This document shows positions 8,619 to 18,090 of a stretch of 38,823 bases of DNA, in pieces. The translations under genes were made by a program, and so were the position numbers. A model generated the notes under the pieces. The model was given only the letters and a program-made list of their open reading frames with translations, had not been told where the DNA came from and searched no databases. The first letter of the stretch is position 1. Every line of letters starts with the position of its first letter. Source of the DNA: Streptomyces sp. NRRL F-5630 (GTDB lineage Bacteria; Actinomycetota; Actinomycetes; Streptomycetales; Streptomycetaceae); assembly GCF_000719475.1 (NCBI RefSeq), contig NZ_JOGO01000056.1:1-38823 (forward strand), in the 5' to 3' direction.

Positions 8619-8873
8619 ATGGCACACAAGAAGGGCGCGTCGTCCACCCGGAACGGCCGCGATTCCAATGCTCAGCGGCTCGGCGTGAAGCGCTTCGGCG
8701 GTCAGGTCGTCAACGCCGGTGAGATCATCGTCCGCCAGCGCGGCACCCACTTCCACCCGGGCGCCGGTGTCGGCCGCGGCAAGGACGACACCCTCTTCGC
8801 GCTCGACGCGGGTGCGGTCCAGTTCGGCACGAGCCGTGGCCGCAACGTCGTGAACATCGTCCCGGTCGCCTGA
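8619..8873 (+). CDS. rpmA: 50S ribosomal protein L27
   Basis: An 84-residue L27 of standard length, beginning [19 protein letters not shown]. Its N-terminal tail reaches the peptidyl-transferase centre. It starts directly with MAHKKG, with no cleavable N-terminal extension of the Firmicutes type. The ribosome binding site GAGGAG lies just upstream (8610-8615). It is co-transcribed with rplU and followed by an inverted repeat before obgE. Confidence 0.98.
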   Translation: MAHKKGASSTRNGRDSNAQRLGVKRFGGQVVNAGEIIVRQRGTHFHPGAGVGRGKDDTLFALDAGAVQFGTSRGRNVVNIVPVA

Positions 8874-8913
8874 TCCCACGGATCGGCGGCGCGTGACCTC
8901 ACGCGTGGTTTTT

Positions 8914-8971
8914 CGCGAGGGCGGACTCCCTCCCACCGACAGCACCGGCGGGAAGTGAGTCCGCCTTTCGC
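8914..8971 (+). terminator. Terminator-like hairpin after rpmA
   Basis: GGCGGACTC at 8920-8928 pairs perfectly with GAGTCCGCC at 8957-8965, followed by TTTCGCG. An outer CGCGA/TCGCG pair extends the stem. It lies between rpmA and obgE and could terminate or attenuate transcription. Confidence 0.65.
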
Positions 8972-9052
8972 GCGTTGTGCACCACTGGCGCGCGATCCCG
9001 CACCCTTGACACAACTCGTAGCACTTTTCACCCGCAGTACTGGAGGACACCC

Positions 9053-10498
9053 ATGACCACCTTCGTGGACCGCGTCGAACTGCACGTCGCCGCGGGTAAC
9101 GGAGGCCACGGCTGCGCCTCCGTGCACCGGGAGAAGTTCAAGCCGCTCGGCGGTCCGGACGGCGGCAACGGGGGGCGTGGCGGCGACGTCATCCTCGTCG
9201 TGGAGCAGTCCGTGACCACGCTCCTCGACTACCACCACAGCCCGCACCGCAAGGCCACCAACGGCAAGCCCGGTGAGGGCGGCAACCGCTCCGGCAAGGA
9301 GGGCGAGGACCTCGTCCTCCCCGTCCCGGACGGCACCGTCGTGCTCGACAAGGCAGGCAACGTCCTCGCCGACCTCGTCGGCCAGGGCACGAGCTTCGTC
9401 GCCGCGTCCGGCGGGCGCGGCGGCCTCGGCAACGCGGCGCTCTCCTCGGCCCGCCGCAAGGCGCCCGGTTTCGCGCTGCTCGGCGAGCCCGGCGACACCG
9501 GCGACCTCGTCCTGGAACTCAAGACCGTCGCGGACGTCGCGCTCGTCGGCTACCCGAGCGCGGGCAAGTCCTCGCTCATCTCGGTGCTCTCGGCCGCGCG
9601 CCCGAAGATCGCCGACTACCCCTTCACGACGCTCGTCCCCAACCTCGGAGTCGTCACGGCCGGCGAGACGGTCTTCACCGTCGCCGACGTGCCCGGGCTC
9701 ATCCCCGGCGCGAGCAAGGGCAAGGGGCTCGGCCTGGAGTTCCTGCGGCACGTCGAGCGCTGCTCGGTGCTCGTGCACGTCCTCGACACCGCCACGCTCG
9801 AATCCGACCGCGACCCCGTCTCCGACCTCGACGTCATCGAGGAGGAGCTCCAGCAGTACGGGGGCCTCAACAAGCGGCCCCGCGTCGTGGTCCTCAACAA
9901 GATCGACGTGCCGGACGGCAAGGACCTCGCCGAGATGGTCCGCCCCGACCTGGAGGCGCGCGGCTACCAGGTCTTCGAGGTCTCGGCCGTCGCTCACACC
10001 GGGCTGCGCGAGCTGAGCTTCGCGCTCGGCGACCTCGTCGCCCGCTACCGCGCCTCGAAGCCGAAGGAGGAGGCGACGCGCGTCGTCATCCGCCCGAAGG
10101 CCGTCGACGACGCCGGCTTCACGGTGACGCTGGAGGACAACGGCATCTACCGCGTACGGGGCGAGAAGCCCGAGCGCTGGGTGCGGCAGACCGACTTCAA
10201 CAACGACGAGGCCGTCGGCTACCTCGCGGACCGGCTCAACCGGCTCGGCGTCGAGGAAGCGCTCATGAAGGCGGGGGCGCGGACCGGCGACGGCGTCGCG
10301 ATCGGTCCCGAGGACAACGCGGTCGTCTTCGACTGGGAGCCGACGATGCTCGCGGGCGCCGAGATGCTCGGCCGCCGCGGCGAGGACCACCGGCTCGACC
10401 CGATGCGCCCCGCGGTGCAGCGGCGCAGGGACCGGCAGGCGGAGCGGGACGAGGCGCAGAAGCAGTTCGACGGCTTCGACCCCTTCGGGGAGCTCTGA
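9053..10498 (+). CDS. obgE: GTPase Obg (ribosome assembly and stress GTPase)
   Basis: A 481-residue Obg/CgtA GTPase of the actinobacterial length. The order is a glycine-rich Obg fold (residues 1-160, [13 protein letters not shown]), a G domain with P-loop GYPSAGKSS at 166-174, DVPGLI (G3) and NKID (G4), and a C-terminal OCT domain with [19 protein letters not shown]. Obg binds the 50S subunit and couples GTP state to ribosome assembly; in S. coelicolor Obg affects the onset of aerial growth. ATG 9053 is preceded by TGGAGGAC (9041-9048), a strong ribosome binding site. It is the last gene of the ribosomal block and ends in a perfect hairpin. Confidence 0.97.
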   Translation: MTTFVDRVELHVAAGNGGHGCASVHREKFKPLGGPDGGNGGRGGDVILVVEQSVTTLLDYHHSPHRKATNGKPGEGGNRSGKEGEDLVLPVPDGTVVLDKAGNVLADLVGQGTSFVAASGGRGGLGNAALSSARRKAPGFALLGEPGDTGDLVLELKTVADVALVGYPSAGKSSLISVLSAARPKIADYPFTTLVPNLGVVTAGETVFTVADVPGLIPGASKGKGLGLEFLRHVERCSVLVHVLDTATLESDRDPVSDLDVIEEELQQYGGLNKRPRVVVLNKIDVPDGKDLAEMVRPDLEARGYQVFEVSAVAHTGLRELSFALGDLVARYRASKPKEEATRVVIRPKAVDDAGFTVTLEDNGIYRVRGEKPERWVRQTDFNNDEAVGYLADRLNRLGVEEALMKAGARTGDGVAIGPEDNAVVFDWEPTMLAGAEMLGRRGEDHRLDPMRPAVQRRRDRQAERDEAQKQFDGFDPFGEL

Positions 10499-10512
10499 CC
10501 ACGGCCTGATCC

Positions 10513-10550
10513 GCGGGGCCCCGCACCTCCTCGGGGGTGCGGGGCCCCGC
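10513..10550 (+). terminator. Terminator hairpin after obgE
   Basis: A perfect 15-bp stem at 10513-10527 and 10536-10550 with an 8-base loop begins 14 bases after the obgE stop. There is no T-tract. Confidence 0.85.
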
Positions 10551-10723
10551 GCGTACCTCTCGGGCGCGGGTTGCGTGGCCGTCGCGGTCGCGGGTCCGGG
10601 GAACCGCCGCCGGTACGGTTCCCCGGCGGAAGCCACGAGACGTATCGGCCGACAGTGCGAGAGAAACACCCGGAAGGACGGCCTCTCCGCGCGAGGCGGG
10701 CGATCCGCTGCGAGCGTGGGGCC

Positions 10724-13700
10724 ATGTCTCCCGTCCCGCCCCGCCTGAGCGTCATCGTCCCCGTCTACGACGTCGAGACCTACCTCCCCGCGTGCCTCGA
10801 CTCGCTCGCCGCGCAGACCCTGCGCGAGATCGAGGTGATCGTCGTCGACGACGGCTCCCCGGACGGCTCGGCCCTCATCGCCGAGGAGTACGCCCGGCGC
10901 GACCGCCGCTTCCGCCTCGTGCGCCAGGAGAACCAGGGGCTCGGCGCGGCGCGCAACACCGGGGTCGACGCGGCGCACCCGCAGAGCGAGTTCCTCGCCT
11001 TCGTCGACAGCGACGACATGGTCCCCGCCGACGCGTACCGGCTCATGCTCGCGAGCCTCGACGAAAGCGGCTCCGACTTCGCGACCGGCAACGTCCGGCA
11101 CATCGACTCCCGGCGCGTGTGGCAGTCGCCCATGCACCGCTTCCTCGGCGCGGGCGCCGAGCGGCGCACGCACGTGACGCGCAAGCAGAAGCTCCTCACC
11201 GACCGCATCGCCTGCAACAAGGTCTTCCGCAAGGACTTCTGGGCCCGGCACGGGCTGCGCTTCCCCGTCGGCGTGCTCTACGAGGACACCCCCGTCATCG
11301 TCCCCGCGCACTTCCTCGCCGAAGCCGTCGACATCGTCTCCGAGCCCGTCTACTACTGGCGGATGCGCGAGGGCGAGGCCGGCCCGTCGATCACCCAGCG
11401 CCGCACCGAGCCGAAGGCGGTACGGGACCGGGCCGCCGCCGTCACCGAGGTGAGCCGCTTCTTCGCGGGCCGCCCCGAACCCGAGGCGGCCCGCCTGCGC
11501 GCCGCCTTCGACCGCAACGTCCTCGTCAGCGACCTCTGGGCCTTCCTCAAGGTCCTCCCCGAGGGCGACGAGGAGTACCGCGCCGCCTTCGTCCGCGCCG
11601 CCAACGCCTTCCTCGACTGCGTCGACCCGCGCACGGTCCACGACCTGCCCGCCCAGGCCCGCGTCAAATGGCTCCTCGTGCGCAAGCACGAGACCGAGGC
11701 GCTCCTCGGCATCCTCGCCGAGGAACGCGCGGGCGGCCGCGGTCGTGTCCACGGCAGGCTGCGCAAGTACGTCTCCTACGACTCCGCCCCCGCCACCGGC
11801 GGACCGCTGCCCAAGCGGGTCCACCGCATCGACCCCGACCTGCACCTGCGCGCCTCGCTCAGGACGCTGTCCTGGGAGGAGGGCGGCCTGCGGCTCACCG
11901 GCCACGCCTGGATCGACCGCGTCGACCAGGCCGGGCCGCTGAGCGCCGTCAAGGCGCTCGCCCTCCTCGAGGAGGGCACCGGGCGCCGCCTCGTGCTGCC
12001 CACGCGCAACGTGCACTGCCCCGAGGCGACCGTGCTCTCCGGACGCCGGCAGCACAACTACGACTGGTCCGGCTTCAGCCACCTGCTCGACCCCGCACGG
12101 CTGCGCCCCGCCGACGGCTGGCGCGAGAGCGTGTGGCGGGTCGGCATCGTCATGGCAGGCGGCGGGCTCGTACGGCGGCGCGGGCTCGCCGCGAAGGGCC
12201 CCGACACGGCGGGCAACCCCCCGTACCAGTGGCTCGACGAGGACCACCGGCTGCTCCCGTACAGCGAGCACGGAGTGCTGCGGCTGCGCGTCGAACGGGT
12301 GCGCGCGCTCGTCACCGGGCACCGCCCGCTCGGCGAGGACGCGGTCGAGATCGCCGGTACGCTGCGCCAGCCGATGGGCGAGGGCGACCGGCTCGTCCTG
12401 CGCCTCACCAACCGCAGGACCGGCGAGAGCCAGGACCACCCCGCCGAGGTGCGGCGCGGCGCGCGGGAGACCGGCTTCACGGTACGGGTGCCGCTCGACG
12501 CCGTCGGGCTGCTCCCCGGGACCGTCGCCGCCGAGACCGGCGAGACGGCCGAGGCGGGCCAGGAACGCGAGGACGCACGCGCCGCCGCCGACGCGAGCGG
12601 GGGCGCCGCCACCGCGGACGCCGACCTGCGCCCCGTGCCCGCGCCGGAGAGCGGGCGGTCCGGCTCCCCGTCCGGCGTCCCCGCGCCCCTCGCCGCCTCG
12701 GCCCTCCTCACCGCCCGCCGGGCCTGGAGCACGAGCCTCGTCGTGATCCCCGAGAAGGGGCCGCGCCGCCACTACTCCACCGTCGTCCGCGACGGCCTCG
12801 GCGACCTCCAGATCAGGCTGCCCGCCACCCTCGCGCCCGGCGCCGAGAGCTACGAGGTCGCGCTCCTGAGCGGCAGCAACGGCTACCTCAAGATCGTCGG
12901 GCGCCCCCTCCAGGCCCGCCTCACCGAGGTGACGTGGCAGGACGACACGTACACCCTGCGCGGCAGCGCCCCGCTCGGCCTCGAAGGCGCCCGCTTCGTC
13001 GTCAAGGCGCGCGACCGCTTCGAGGAGCACATGGGGGAGGTGCGCACGCTCCCCGGCGGGCGCTTCGAGGCCCGCTTCACGCCCTCGCGCATGTCCCGCC
13101 GGCAGCGGCTCCCGCTCGCGAGCGGCCGGTGGAACTTCTTCCTGCGCGTCCCCGGGCAACCGCTCGACGTGCCCTTCACGATCGACCGCCTGTCCGTGCC
13201 CGCCTTCCCCGTGCACGGCACCGCCGACGGGCGAGACTACGAACTCCAGGCCCGCTGGCACGACTTCCCGCAGCTCAACTGCCTCTCCGAACTGCGCACG
13301 GACGAACGCGGCGTCTACCACCAGGCGCGCCTGCGCAGGGACGTCTACGAAGCGGGCCGCGCCAAACCGCTGCGCGACGCCGTCCTCTTCATCAGCTACA
13401 ACGGCAAGCAGTACTCGGACAGCCCCCGCGCCGTCCACGAGGAACTGGTCCGCAGGGGCAGCGACCTCGAACAGCTCTGGCTCGTCCGCGACGACCAGGC
13501 GGCCCTGCCGCCCACCGCGCGCAAGGTGCGGCTGTGGAGCGAGGAGTGGTTCGACGCCCTCGCCCGCGCCCGCTACATCGTCACCAACGCGCACCTGCCG
13601 CACTGGATCGAGCGCCGCCCCGGACAGGTCATCGTGCAGACCTGGCACGGCACGATGCTCAAGAAGATCGGCCTCGACATCGAGGCCCCCGCCTTCAACC

Positions 13701-14485
13701 CCGACTACCACGAACAACTGCGCGCCGAGTCGCGGAACTGGACCTTCCTCGTCTCCGCGAACCGCTTCAGCACCCCGATCCTGCGCCGCTCCATGGGCTT
13801 CGAGGGCGAGATCCTGGAGACCGGCTACCCCCGCAACGACGTGCTCTACGCACCCGACCGGGCCGAGCGCGCCAAGGAGATCCGCGAGTCCCTCGGCGTA
13901 CCGGCCGGCAAGCGCGTCATCCTGTACGCCCCCACCTGGCGCGACGACGACGCCCACAGCCAGGGCCGCTTCCGCTTCGACCTCAAGCTCGACACCGAAC
14001 GCGCCCGCGCCGCACTCGGCCACGACCACGTCCTCCTGGTGCGCCGCCACTCCAACACCGTGGACGGCGTGGCGGGAGCGGGCGACGGCTTCGTTTTCGA
14101 CGTCTCGGACTACCCGGACATCTCCGACCTCTACCTCGCCGCCGACGTCCTCGTCACGGACTACTCCTCCGTGATGTTCGACTACGCGCACCTGCGCCGC
14201 CCCATGGTCTTCTTCACCTACGACCTGGAGCACTACCGCGACACCCTGCGCGGCTTCTACTTCGACTTCGAGCGCAACGCCCCGGGCCCCCTCGTCCGCA
14301 CGACCGACGAACTCCTGTCGGCCCTGCGCGACATCGACCGCGTCATCGCCGACTACAGCGAGCGCTACCAGCTCTTTCACGAGGAGTTCTGCGACCTCGA
14401 CGACGGCCACGCGACGGAACGGCTGGTGGAACGGATGCTGGCGGAGGGGGCCTGTGCGGCGGCGGAGGCGAGGGGGAAGCAATAG
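10724..14485 (+). CDS. Bifunctional GT2 glycosyltransferase / CDP-glycerol:glycerophosphate glycerophosphotransferase
   Basis: A 1253-residue cytoplasmic or membrane-associated enzyme for wall glycopolymer synthesis. Residues 7-230 are a family-2 glycosyltransferase (LSVIVPVYDVETYLPACLDS; DSDD at 95-98 as the metal/nucleotide-sugar motif). Residues ~370-870 are a beta-rich spacer with no catalytic motif I recognise, interrupted by an Ala/Glu-rich linker near 605-650. The C-terminal ~370 residues match the CDP-glycerol glycerophosphotransferase (TagF-like) family: QTWHGTMLKKIG with His975, ILYAPTWRDD and the late VLVTDYSSVMFDYA block. Together the domains could build a poly(glycosyl/polyol-phosphate) chain. 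ATG 10724 gives the GT2 fold immediately, and its ribosome binding site is weak. The family is certain; the exact substrate is not. Confidence 0.9.
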   Translation: MSPVPPRLSVIVPVYDVETYLPACLDSLAAQTLREIEVIVVDDGSPDGSALIAEEYARRDRRFRLVRQENQGLGAARNTGVDAAHPQSEFLAFVDSDDMVPADAYRLMLASLDESGSDFATGNVRHIDSRRVWQSPMHRFLGAGAERRTHVTRKQKLLTDRIACNKVFRKDFWARHGLRFPVGVLYEDTPVIVPAHFLAEAVDIVSEPVYYWRMREGEAGPSITQRRTEPKAVRDRAAAVTEVSRFFAGRPEPEAARLRAAFDRNVLVSDLWAFLKVLPEGDEEYRAAFVRAANAFLDCVDPRTVHDLPAQARVKWLLVRKHETEALLGILAEERAGGRGRVHGRLRKYVSYDSAPATGGPLPKRVHRIDPDLHLRASLRTLSWEEGGLRLTGHAWIDRVDQAGPLSAVKALALLEEGTGRRLVLPTRNVHCPEATVLSGRRQHNYDWSGFSHLLDPARLRPADGWRESVWRVGIVMAGGGLVRRRGLAAKGPDTAGNPPYQWLDEDHRLLPYSEHGVLRLRVERVRALVTGHRPLGEDAVEIAGTLRQPMGEGDRLVLRLTNRRTGESQDHPAEVRRGARETGFTVRVPLDAVGLLPGTVAAETGETAEAGQEREDARAAADASGGAATADADLRPVPAPESGRSGSPSGVPAPLAASALLTARRAWSTSLVVIPEKGPRRHYSTVVRDGLGDLQIRLPATLAPGAESYEVALLSGSNGYLKIVGRPLQARLTEVTWQDDTYTLRGSAPLGLEGARFVVKARDRFEEHMGEVRTLPGGRFEARFTPSRMSRRQRLPLASGRWNFFLRVPGQPLDVPFTIDRLSVPAFPVHGTADGRDYELQARWHDFPQLNCLSELRTDERGVYHQARLRRDVYEAGRAKPLRDAVLFISYNGKQYSDSPRAVHEELVRRGSDLEQLWLVRDDQAALPPTARKVRLWSEEWFDALARARYIVTNAHLPHWIERRPGQVIVQTWHGTMLKKIGLDIEAPAFNPDYHEQLRAESRNWTFLVSANRFSTPILRRSMGFEGEILETGYPRNDVLYAPDRAERAKEIRESLGVPAGKRVILYAPTWRDDDAHSQGRFRFDLKLDTERARAALGHDHVLLVRRHSNTVDGVAGAGDGFVFDVSDYPDISDLYLAADVLVTDYSSVMFDYAHLRRPMVFFTYDLEHYRDTLRGFYFDFERNAPGPLVRTTDELLSALRDIDRVIADYSERYQLFHEEFCDLDDGHATERLVERMLAEGACAAAEARGKQ

Positions 14486-14798
14486 GTGCGCAGGAGAAGC
14501 TGGCGGAACGCCCCTGCTGCGCGTAGGGGACAAAGAGCGCTTTCCGCAGCGCCGCGCGGGCAGACGCCTGCCGCCGCACTGTCCCCCGGGCGGGCGCGGC
14601 GGCTGGGGGCGGCCACCTTTCCCTCCGGATGCCTGGCGGCGGGTCGAGCCCGGCCCCGTCGGCGCCGAGGCGCCCCGGCCGCGCGCCCGGCATTACGCTG
14701 CGAAACGGTACGGCCGTCGCTCGGGGGCGGCAGGAACGGCGTCACCGCCGAGGACGGGAAGCCTCCTGTCCCCCGGTGACGGGAGAGAGGGAAACGGG
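14486..14798 (+). other. Non-coding gap before the epimerase gene
   Basis: A 313-base interval. The epimerase frame stays open through it, but the sequence is GC-rich at all three codon positions and the NAD-binding fold begins only at 14799, so I read it as untranslated. I see no clear promoter or hairpin terminator. Confidence 0.4.
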
Positions 14799-15770
14799 AT
14801 GACGTGGCTGGTGACGGGTGGGGCCGGGTACATCGGGGCGCATGTGGTGCGGGTGCTCGTGGGGGCGGGGGTGCCGGTCGTCGTGTTCGACGACCTGTCC
14901 ACGGGGGAGGCCGCGCGGTTGCCCGAAGGGGTGCCGCTGGAGACCGGGAGCGTGCTGGACCGGGCGAGGCTCGACGTGGTGCTCCGTGCCCATCAGGTGA
15001 CCGGGGTGCTGCACATCGCGGGCAAGAAGCAGGTCGGCGAGTCCGTCGAGCGACCGCTGCACTACTACCGGGAGAACGTCGAGGGGCTGCGCGTCCTGCT
15101 GGAGGCCCTGCGCGCCGCGGGCGTCGACCGGCTCGTCTTCTCCTCCTCCGCCTCCGTGTACGGGGTGCCCGAGCCCGAACTCGTCACCGAGGACACGCCG
15201 TGCCGGCCGATCTCCCCGTACGGCGAGACGAAGCTCATCGGGGAGTGGCTGCTGCGGGACGCCGCGGTCGCACACGGGCTGCGCACCATCGCCCTGCGGT
15301 ACTTCAACGTCGTCGGCGCGGGGCTGCCCGAACTAGCCGACAAGGGCGCGGCTAACCTCGTACCGCTCATCTTCGAGCGCGTCGACGCGGGCCGCCCGCC
15401 GCTCGTCTTCGGCGACGACTACGACACCCCGGACGGCACCTGCGTGCGCGACTACGTGCACGTGCAGGACATCGCCGAGGCCCACCTCGCCGCCGCGCGC
15501 CGCCTCGACGACGCGCCCGAGGGGACCTCGCTGCGGCTCAACATCGGTCGCGGAGAGGGCAGTTCCGTACTGGAGATGATCGAGCGGGCGCTCAAGGCGA
15601 CAGGCCGCACCGACCTCGTCCCCGAGGTCGTCCCGCGCCGTCCCGGCGACGCGGCCCGCTGCGTGGCCTCCGCCGACGCGATCCGCGCGGAGCTGGGCTG
15701 GAGCGCGCGGTACGGCCTGGACGAGATGATCGAGTCCGCCTGGCGGGGCTGGCGCCACCTCCACGACTGA
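14799..15770 (+). CDS. galE: UDP-glucose 4-epimerase (GalE-like SDR)
   Basis: A 323-residue extended short-chain dehydrogenase/reductase. The NAD-binding motif GGAGYIG is at residues 7-13. The catalytic Ser lies in SSSASVYG and the YxxxK pair is Tyr141/Lys145 (SPYGETK). The closing block ALRYFNVVGA and the DGTCVRDYVHVQDIA region are typical of GalE, which interconverts UDP-glucose and UDP-galactose. ATG 14799 is preceded by GGGAGAGAGG. Its place between two CDP-glycerol-type transferases suggests it supplies an activated sugar for the wall polymer. A different hexose or HexNAc 4-epimerase specificity is possible. Confidence 0.88.
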   Translation: MTWLVTGGAGYIGAHVVRVLVGAGVPVVVFDDLSTGEAARLPEGVPLETGSVLDRARLDVVLRAHQVTGVLHIAGKKQVGESVERPLHYYRENVEGLRVLLEALRAAGVDRLVFSSSASVYGVPEPELVTEDTPCRPISPYGETKLIGEWLLRDAAVAHGLRTIALRYFNVVGAGLPELADKGAANLVPLIFERVDAGRPPLVFGDDYDTPDGTCVRDYVHVQDIAEAHLAAARRLDDAPEGTSLRLNIGRGEGSSVLEMIERALKATGRTDLVPEVVPRRPGDAARCVASADAIRAELGWSARYGLDEMIESAWRGWRHLHD

Positions 15771-15783
15771 GCGGACCCGGGAG

Positions 15784-15815
15784 GGCCGCACGGCCGCACG
15801 GCCGCACGGCCGCCC
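15784..15815. repeat. 8-bp tandem repeat downstream of galE
   Basis: GGCCGCAC repeats at 15784, 15792 and 15800 and ends in a variant GGCCGCCC at 15808. It is a simple microsatellite in the convergent intergenic space, with possible length variation between strains. Confidence 0.8.
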
Positions 15816-15881
15816 GGACCACGGGAGCCCGCGGCCCTGACCCGTACCCACGGGAGCCCCGGCCCGCACCCCCGCCGCACC

Positions 15882-15926
15882 AAAACGGCGGCCCACCCCC
15901 CGTACCACCAGGGAGTGGGCCGCCGT
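15882..15926 (-). terminator. Convergent terminator between galE and the minus-strand transferase
   Basis: ACGGCGGCCCAC at 15885-15896 pairs perfectly (12 bp) with GTGGGCCGCCGT at 15915-15926. On the minus strand the stem is followed by TTTTG (plus-strand AAAA at 15882-15885), a classic intrinsic terminator for the gene ending at 15955. It may also stop galE transcripts from the other side. Confidence 0.88.
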
Positions 15927-15954
15927 CGGTGCTCTCGGCGGGGCGGCGGGAAGC

Positions 15955-18090
15955 TCAGTCCGCCGTGCGCTCCAGCGAGTCCGGCTCGGCCGGGGCGAGG
16001 GCGTCCGCGGCCAGCTCGCGCTCCTCCTCGCCCTCGGCCACCGCGGCGCGCGTGGCGGCGGCGCGGTCCGCCTGGGTGGGGACGAGCGTCGACGTGCCCT
16101 CGCGGGCCAGCTGCCGTTCCTCGCGCTCCAGCGCCTTGGCCGACAGCGCCTCGATGGCCCCCGCGAAGCGCGACTGGGCGCTCGGCTCGTCGGGCCCGAG
16201 CAGATACCGCTTCAGTTCCCCGCGCGCCCGCGCGAACTCGTCCCGCGAGGCGTCCCGCGCCGCCGCGAGCAGCTCGGGGATCTGCGCCGCGTCCGGAGTG
16301 AGGATCGTCGCGGCCCGCACGGTCGGGAAGTCGGTGCGGAACTGCTTCTCGCTGACGCCCGCGGTGTTCGCCACCGCGTACGGCTTGCCGCTCGCGAGGT
16401 AGTCGGACACGACGCTGGAGACATCGCTGATGAGCAGGTCCGCCTGGTTGAAGCAGGAGTACAGCGCGGGGCGCGGACCCGTGATGATCTGGTGCGCGTC
16501 CTCGGGCAGCGAGCCCCAGTAGGCGTCCTCCCAGCGGGCGGTCGCCTCGGCCACGGCCTTGTCACGGCCGCCGGAGGGGGTGCCCTGGACGAGCATCCGC
16601 TCCATCTCGTCGGAGCCCTCGCGGTAGTCGGCCGCCGTGAGCCGGTCCAGCTCGGCCGCGAGCCGCTCCAGCTCCGCCGCGCCCTTGTCCTTCGGGTCCT
16701 TCGCCGCCGCGCGCCCGCCGTTCGCCGCGCGGATCAGCTCCTGGATGCGGTCGTTCGCCGCGCCCGCGCGCGGGTCCACGGAGCCCGTCATCGGGTGCGG
16801 CTTGTAGAGCAGCCGCACCTTCGGGTCGGCGAGCAGCCGCCGCACGATGTTCTCGCCCGCCGCGATGACCGAGGTGTTGCCCGGCTGCCCGTCCCAGCCC
16901 TCCCACGTCGGCGCGTAGAGCACGGTCGTGACGGACTTGCCCGGGGCGACCGTGTCGATGCCCTGGAGCTGTGGGCGCCCGATCTCGACGATGTCCTTGT
17001 CCTCGACGCCGACGTCCGCGAGGGCGTACCGCTCGCGCGCGGCGGGCCCCGCGACCCACACCTCGTCGTACGCCTTCGCGTACGGGTTGCAGCTGGAGAG
17101 CTTGTCGCTCTCGCCGTGGTTGACGAAGGCGTGCTTGATACCGGGCATCCGCAGCACCTGCGACGTCTTGCCCGAGTTCGACGGGTGGATGAGCGACTTC
17201 AGCGTGGACTGCTCGATGCGCATGAGGTGCGCGACCTTCGGCAGGCACAGGATCGGCAGGTCCGTCGCGGCGATCTTCTGCACCATGAACCGCTCGCGCA
17301 GGATGATGACAGGCCGCCCCGGCAGCGCGGCCAGCGGCTGCAGCCACATGTTCGCCTGGTACGCGGAGGAGGCGCCACCCGAGAAGTACATCCCGGTCGT
17401 CGGCCTGTAGGAGGCGAGCCACTCGTCGAGCCAGGCCAGGGCCCGTTCCTCGTTGAGCGCGCGGCGCCGGGGCAGCAGGTGCACGGCGAGCCGGACGATC
17501 CCGGCGCAGGAGAGGAGGAGCGAGACGCCGATCCCGGCGAGCGCCCAGACGGTCTCGTCGGTGGCGACGGTGGCGAGCAGGCCCACTGTGGCGGGGAGCC
17601 CGAAGCCCAGCAGCCGGTGCCCGGGGCGGCGCAGCAGCAGCGCGGGCGGGGCGGGGGTGAGCCGGAGACCGCTCGTGTCGATGTTCCGCGTCACGAAGGG
17701 CAGGGTGCGGGTCCTGCGGACGAGGATCGCGGCGCCCTGCGAGACGAAGTGGAGCCCGTACACGGCGAGGAGCCCCAGGAGCAGGGCGGTCCAGCCGCCC
17801 TTGTGCTCGGCCCCGGCGGTGCGGACCACGCCCACGACGAGCAGGAGGTCGCGCAGCACCTGGCGCAGCGTGGCGTCCACCCGCAACCGTCCGAGCCGCG
17901 CGAGCGTCTGCTTCAGCCAGCGGTGCAGGACGAGTTCTGTCACCAGGCCCACGGCGGCGGCGCCGACGAGCAGCCAGGGGAGCGCCAGGGCGGCCCCCAC
18001 CGCCGACGCCACGAAGCTCGCGGCGAGGACGGCGGTGGGCAGCAGTCTGGCGACGGCCTGACTGCGAAGAGCGAGAGAGGTGGGGGGCAC
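15955..18090 (-). CDS. Membrane-anchored CDP-glycerol glycerophosphotransferase family protein
   Basis: A 711-residue protein. The N-terminal ~210 residues hold several hydrophobic helices (roughly 14-55, 80-125 and 160-205). Residues ~225-620 are a TagF/TagB-like CDP-glycerol glycerophosphotransferase domain with VLYAPTWEGWD, LLYKPHPMTGS (around residue 430) and the terminal ADLLISDVSSVVSDYLASGK block. The last ~80 residues are a charged Ala/Glu tail. It should act at the inner membrane face, adding polyol-phosphate units to a lipid-linked wall polymer; the substrate is not readable from sequence. The start is GTG at 18090, with TTGGAG upstream on the minus strand. It faces the GT/galE pair and probably belongs to the same pathway. 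Confidence 0.88.
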   Translation of the reverse strand: MPPTSLALRSQAVARLLPTAVLAASFVASAVGAALALPWLLVGAAAVGLVTELVLHRWLKQTLARLGRLRVDATLRQVLRDLLLVVGVVRTAGAEHKGGWTALLLGLLAVYGLHFVSQGAAILVRRTRTLPFVTRNIDTSGLRLTPAPPALLLRRPGHRLLGFGLPATVGLLATVATDETVWALAGIGVSLLLSCAGIVRLAVHLLPRRRALNEERALAWLDEWLASYRPTTGMYFSGGASSAYQANMWLQPLAALPGRPVIILRERFMVQKIAATDLPILCLPKVAHLMRIEQSTLKSLIHPSNSGKTSQVLRMPGIKHAFVNHGESDKLSSCNPYAKAYDEVWVAGPAARERYALADVGVEDKDIVEIGRPQLQGIDTVAPGKSVTTVLYAPTWEGWDGQPGNTSVIAAGENIVRRLLADPKVRLLYKPHPMTGSVDPRAGAANDRIQELIRAANGGRAAAKDPKDKGAAELERLAAELDRLTAADYREGSDEMERMLVQGTPSGGRDKAVAEATARWEDAYWGSLPEDAHQIITGPRPALYSCFNQADLLISDVSSVVSDYLASGKPYAVANTAGVSEKQFRTDFPTVRAATILTPDAAQIPELLAAARDASRDEFARARGELKRYLLGPDEPSAQSRFAGAIEALSAKALEREERQLAREGTSTLVPTQADRAAATRAAVAEGEEERELAADALAPAEPDSLERTAD

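Noticed and set aside
9006..9040. TTGACA upstream of obgE as a promoter
   Set aside because: The minus-35 is perfect but no minus-10 hexamer lies at 16-19 bases. The nearest candidates are 7 or 23 bases away.
8702..14533. A 1943-residue open frame on the minus strand
   Set aside because: It mirrors obgE and the glycosyltransferase gene. Such antisense frames are expected when third positions of real codons are almost always G or C. It shows no recognisable domain and a biased Val/Glu/Asp composition.
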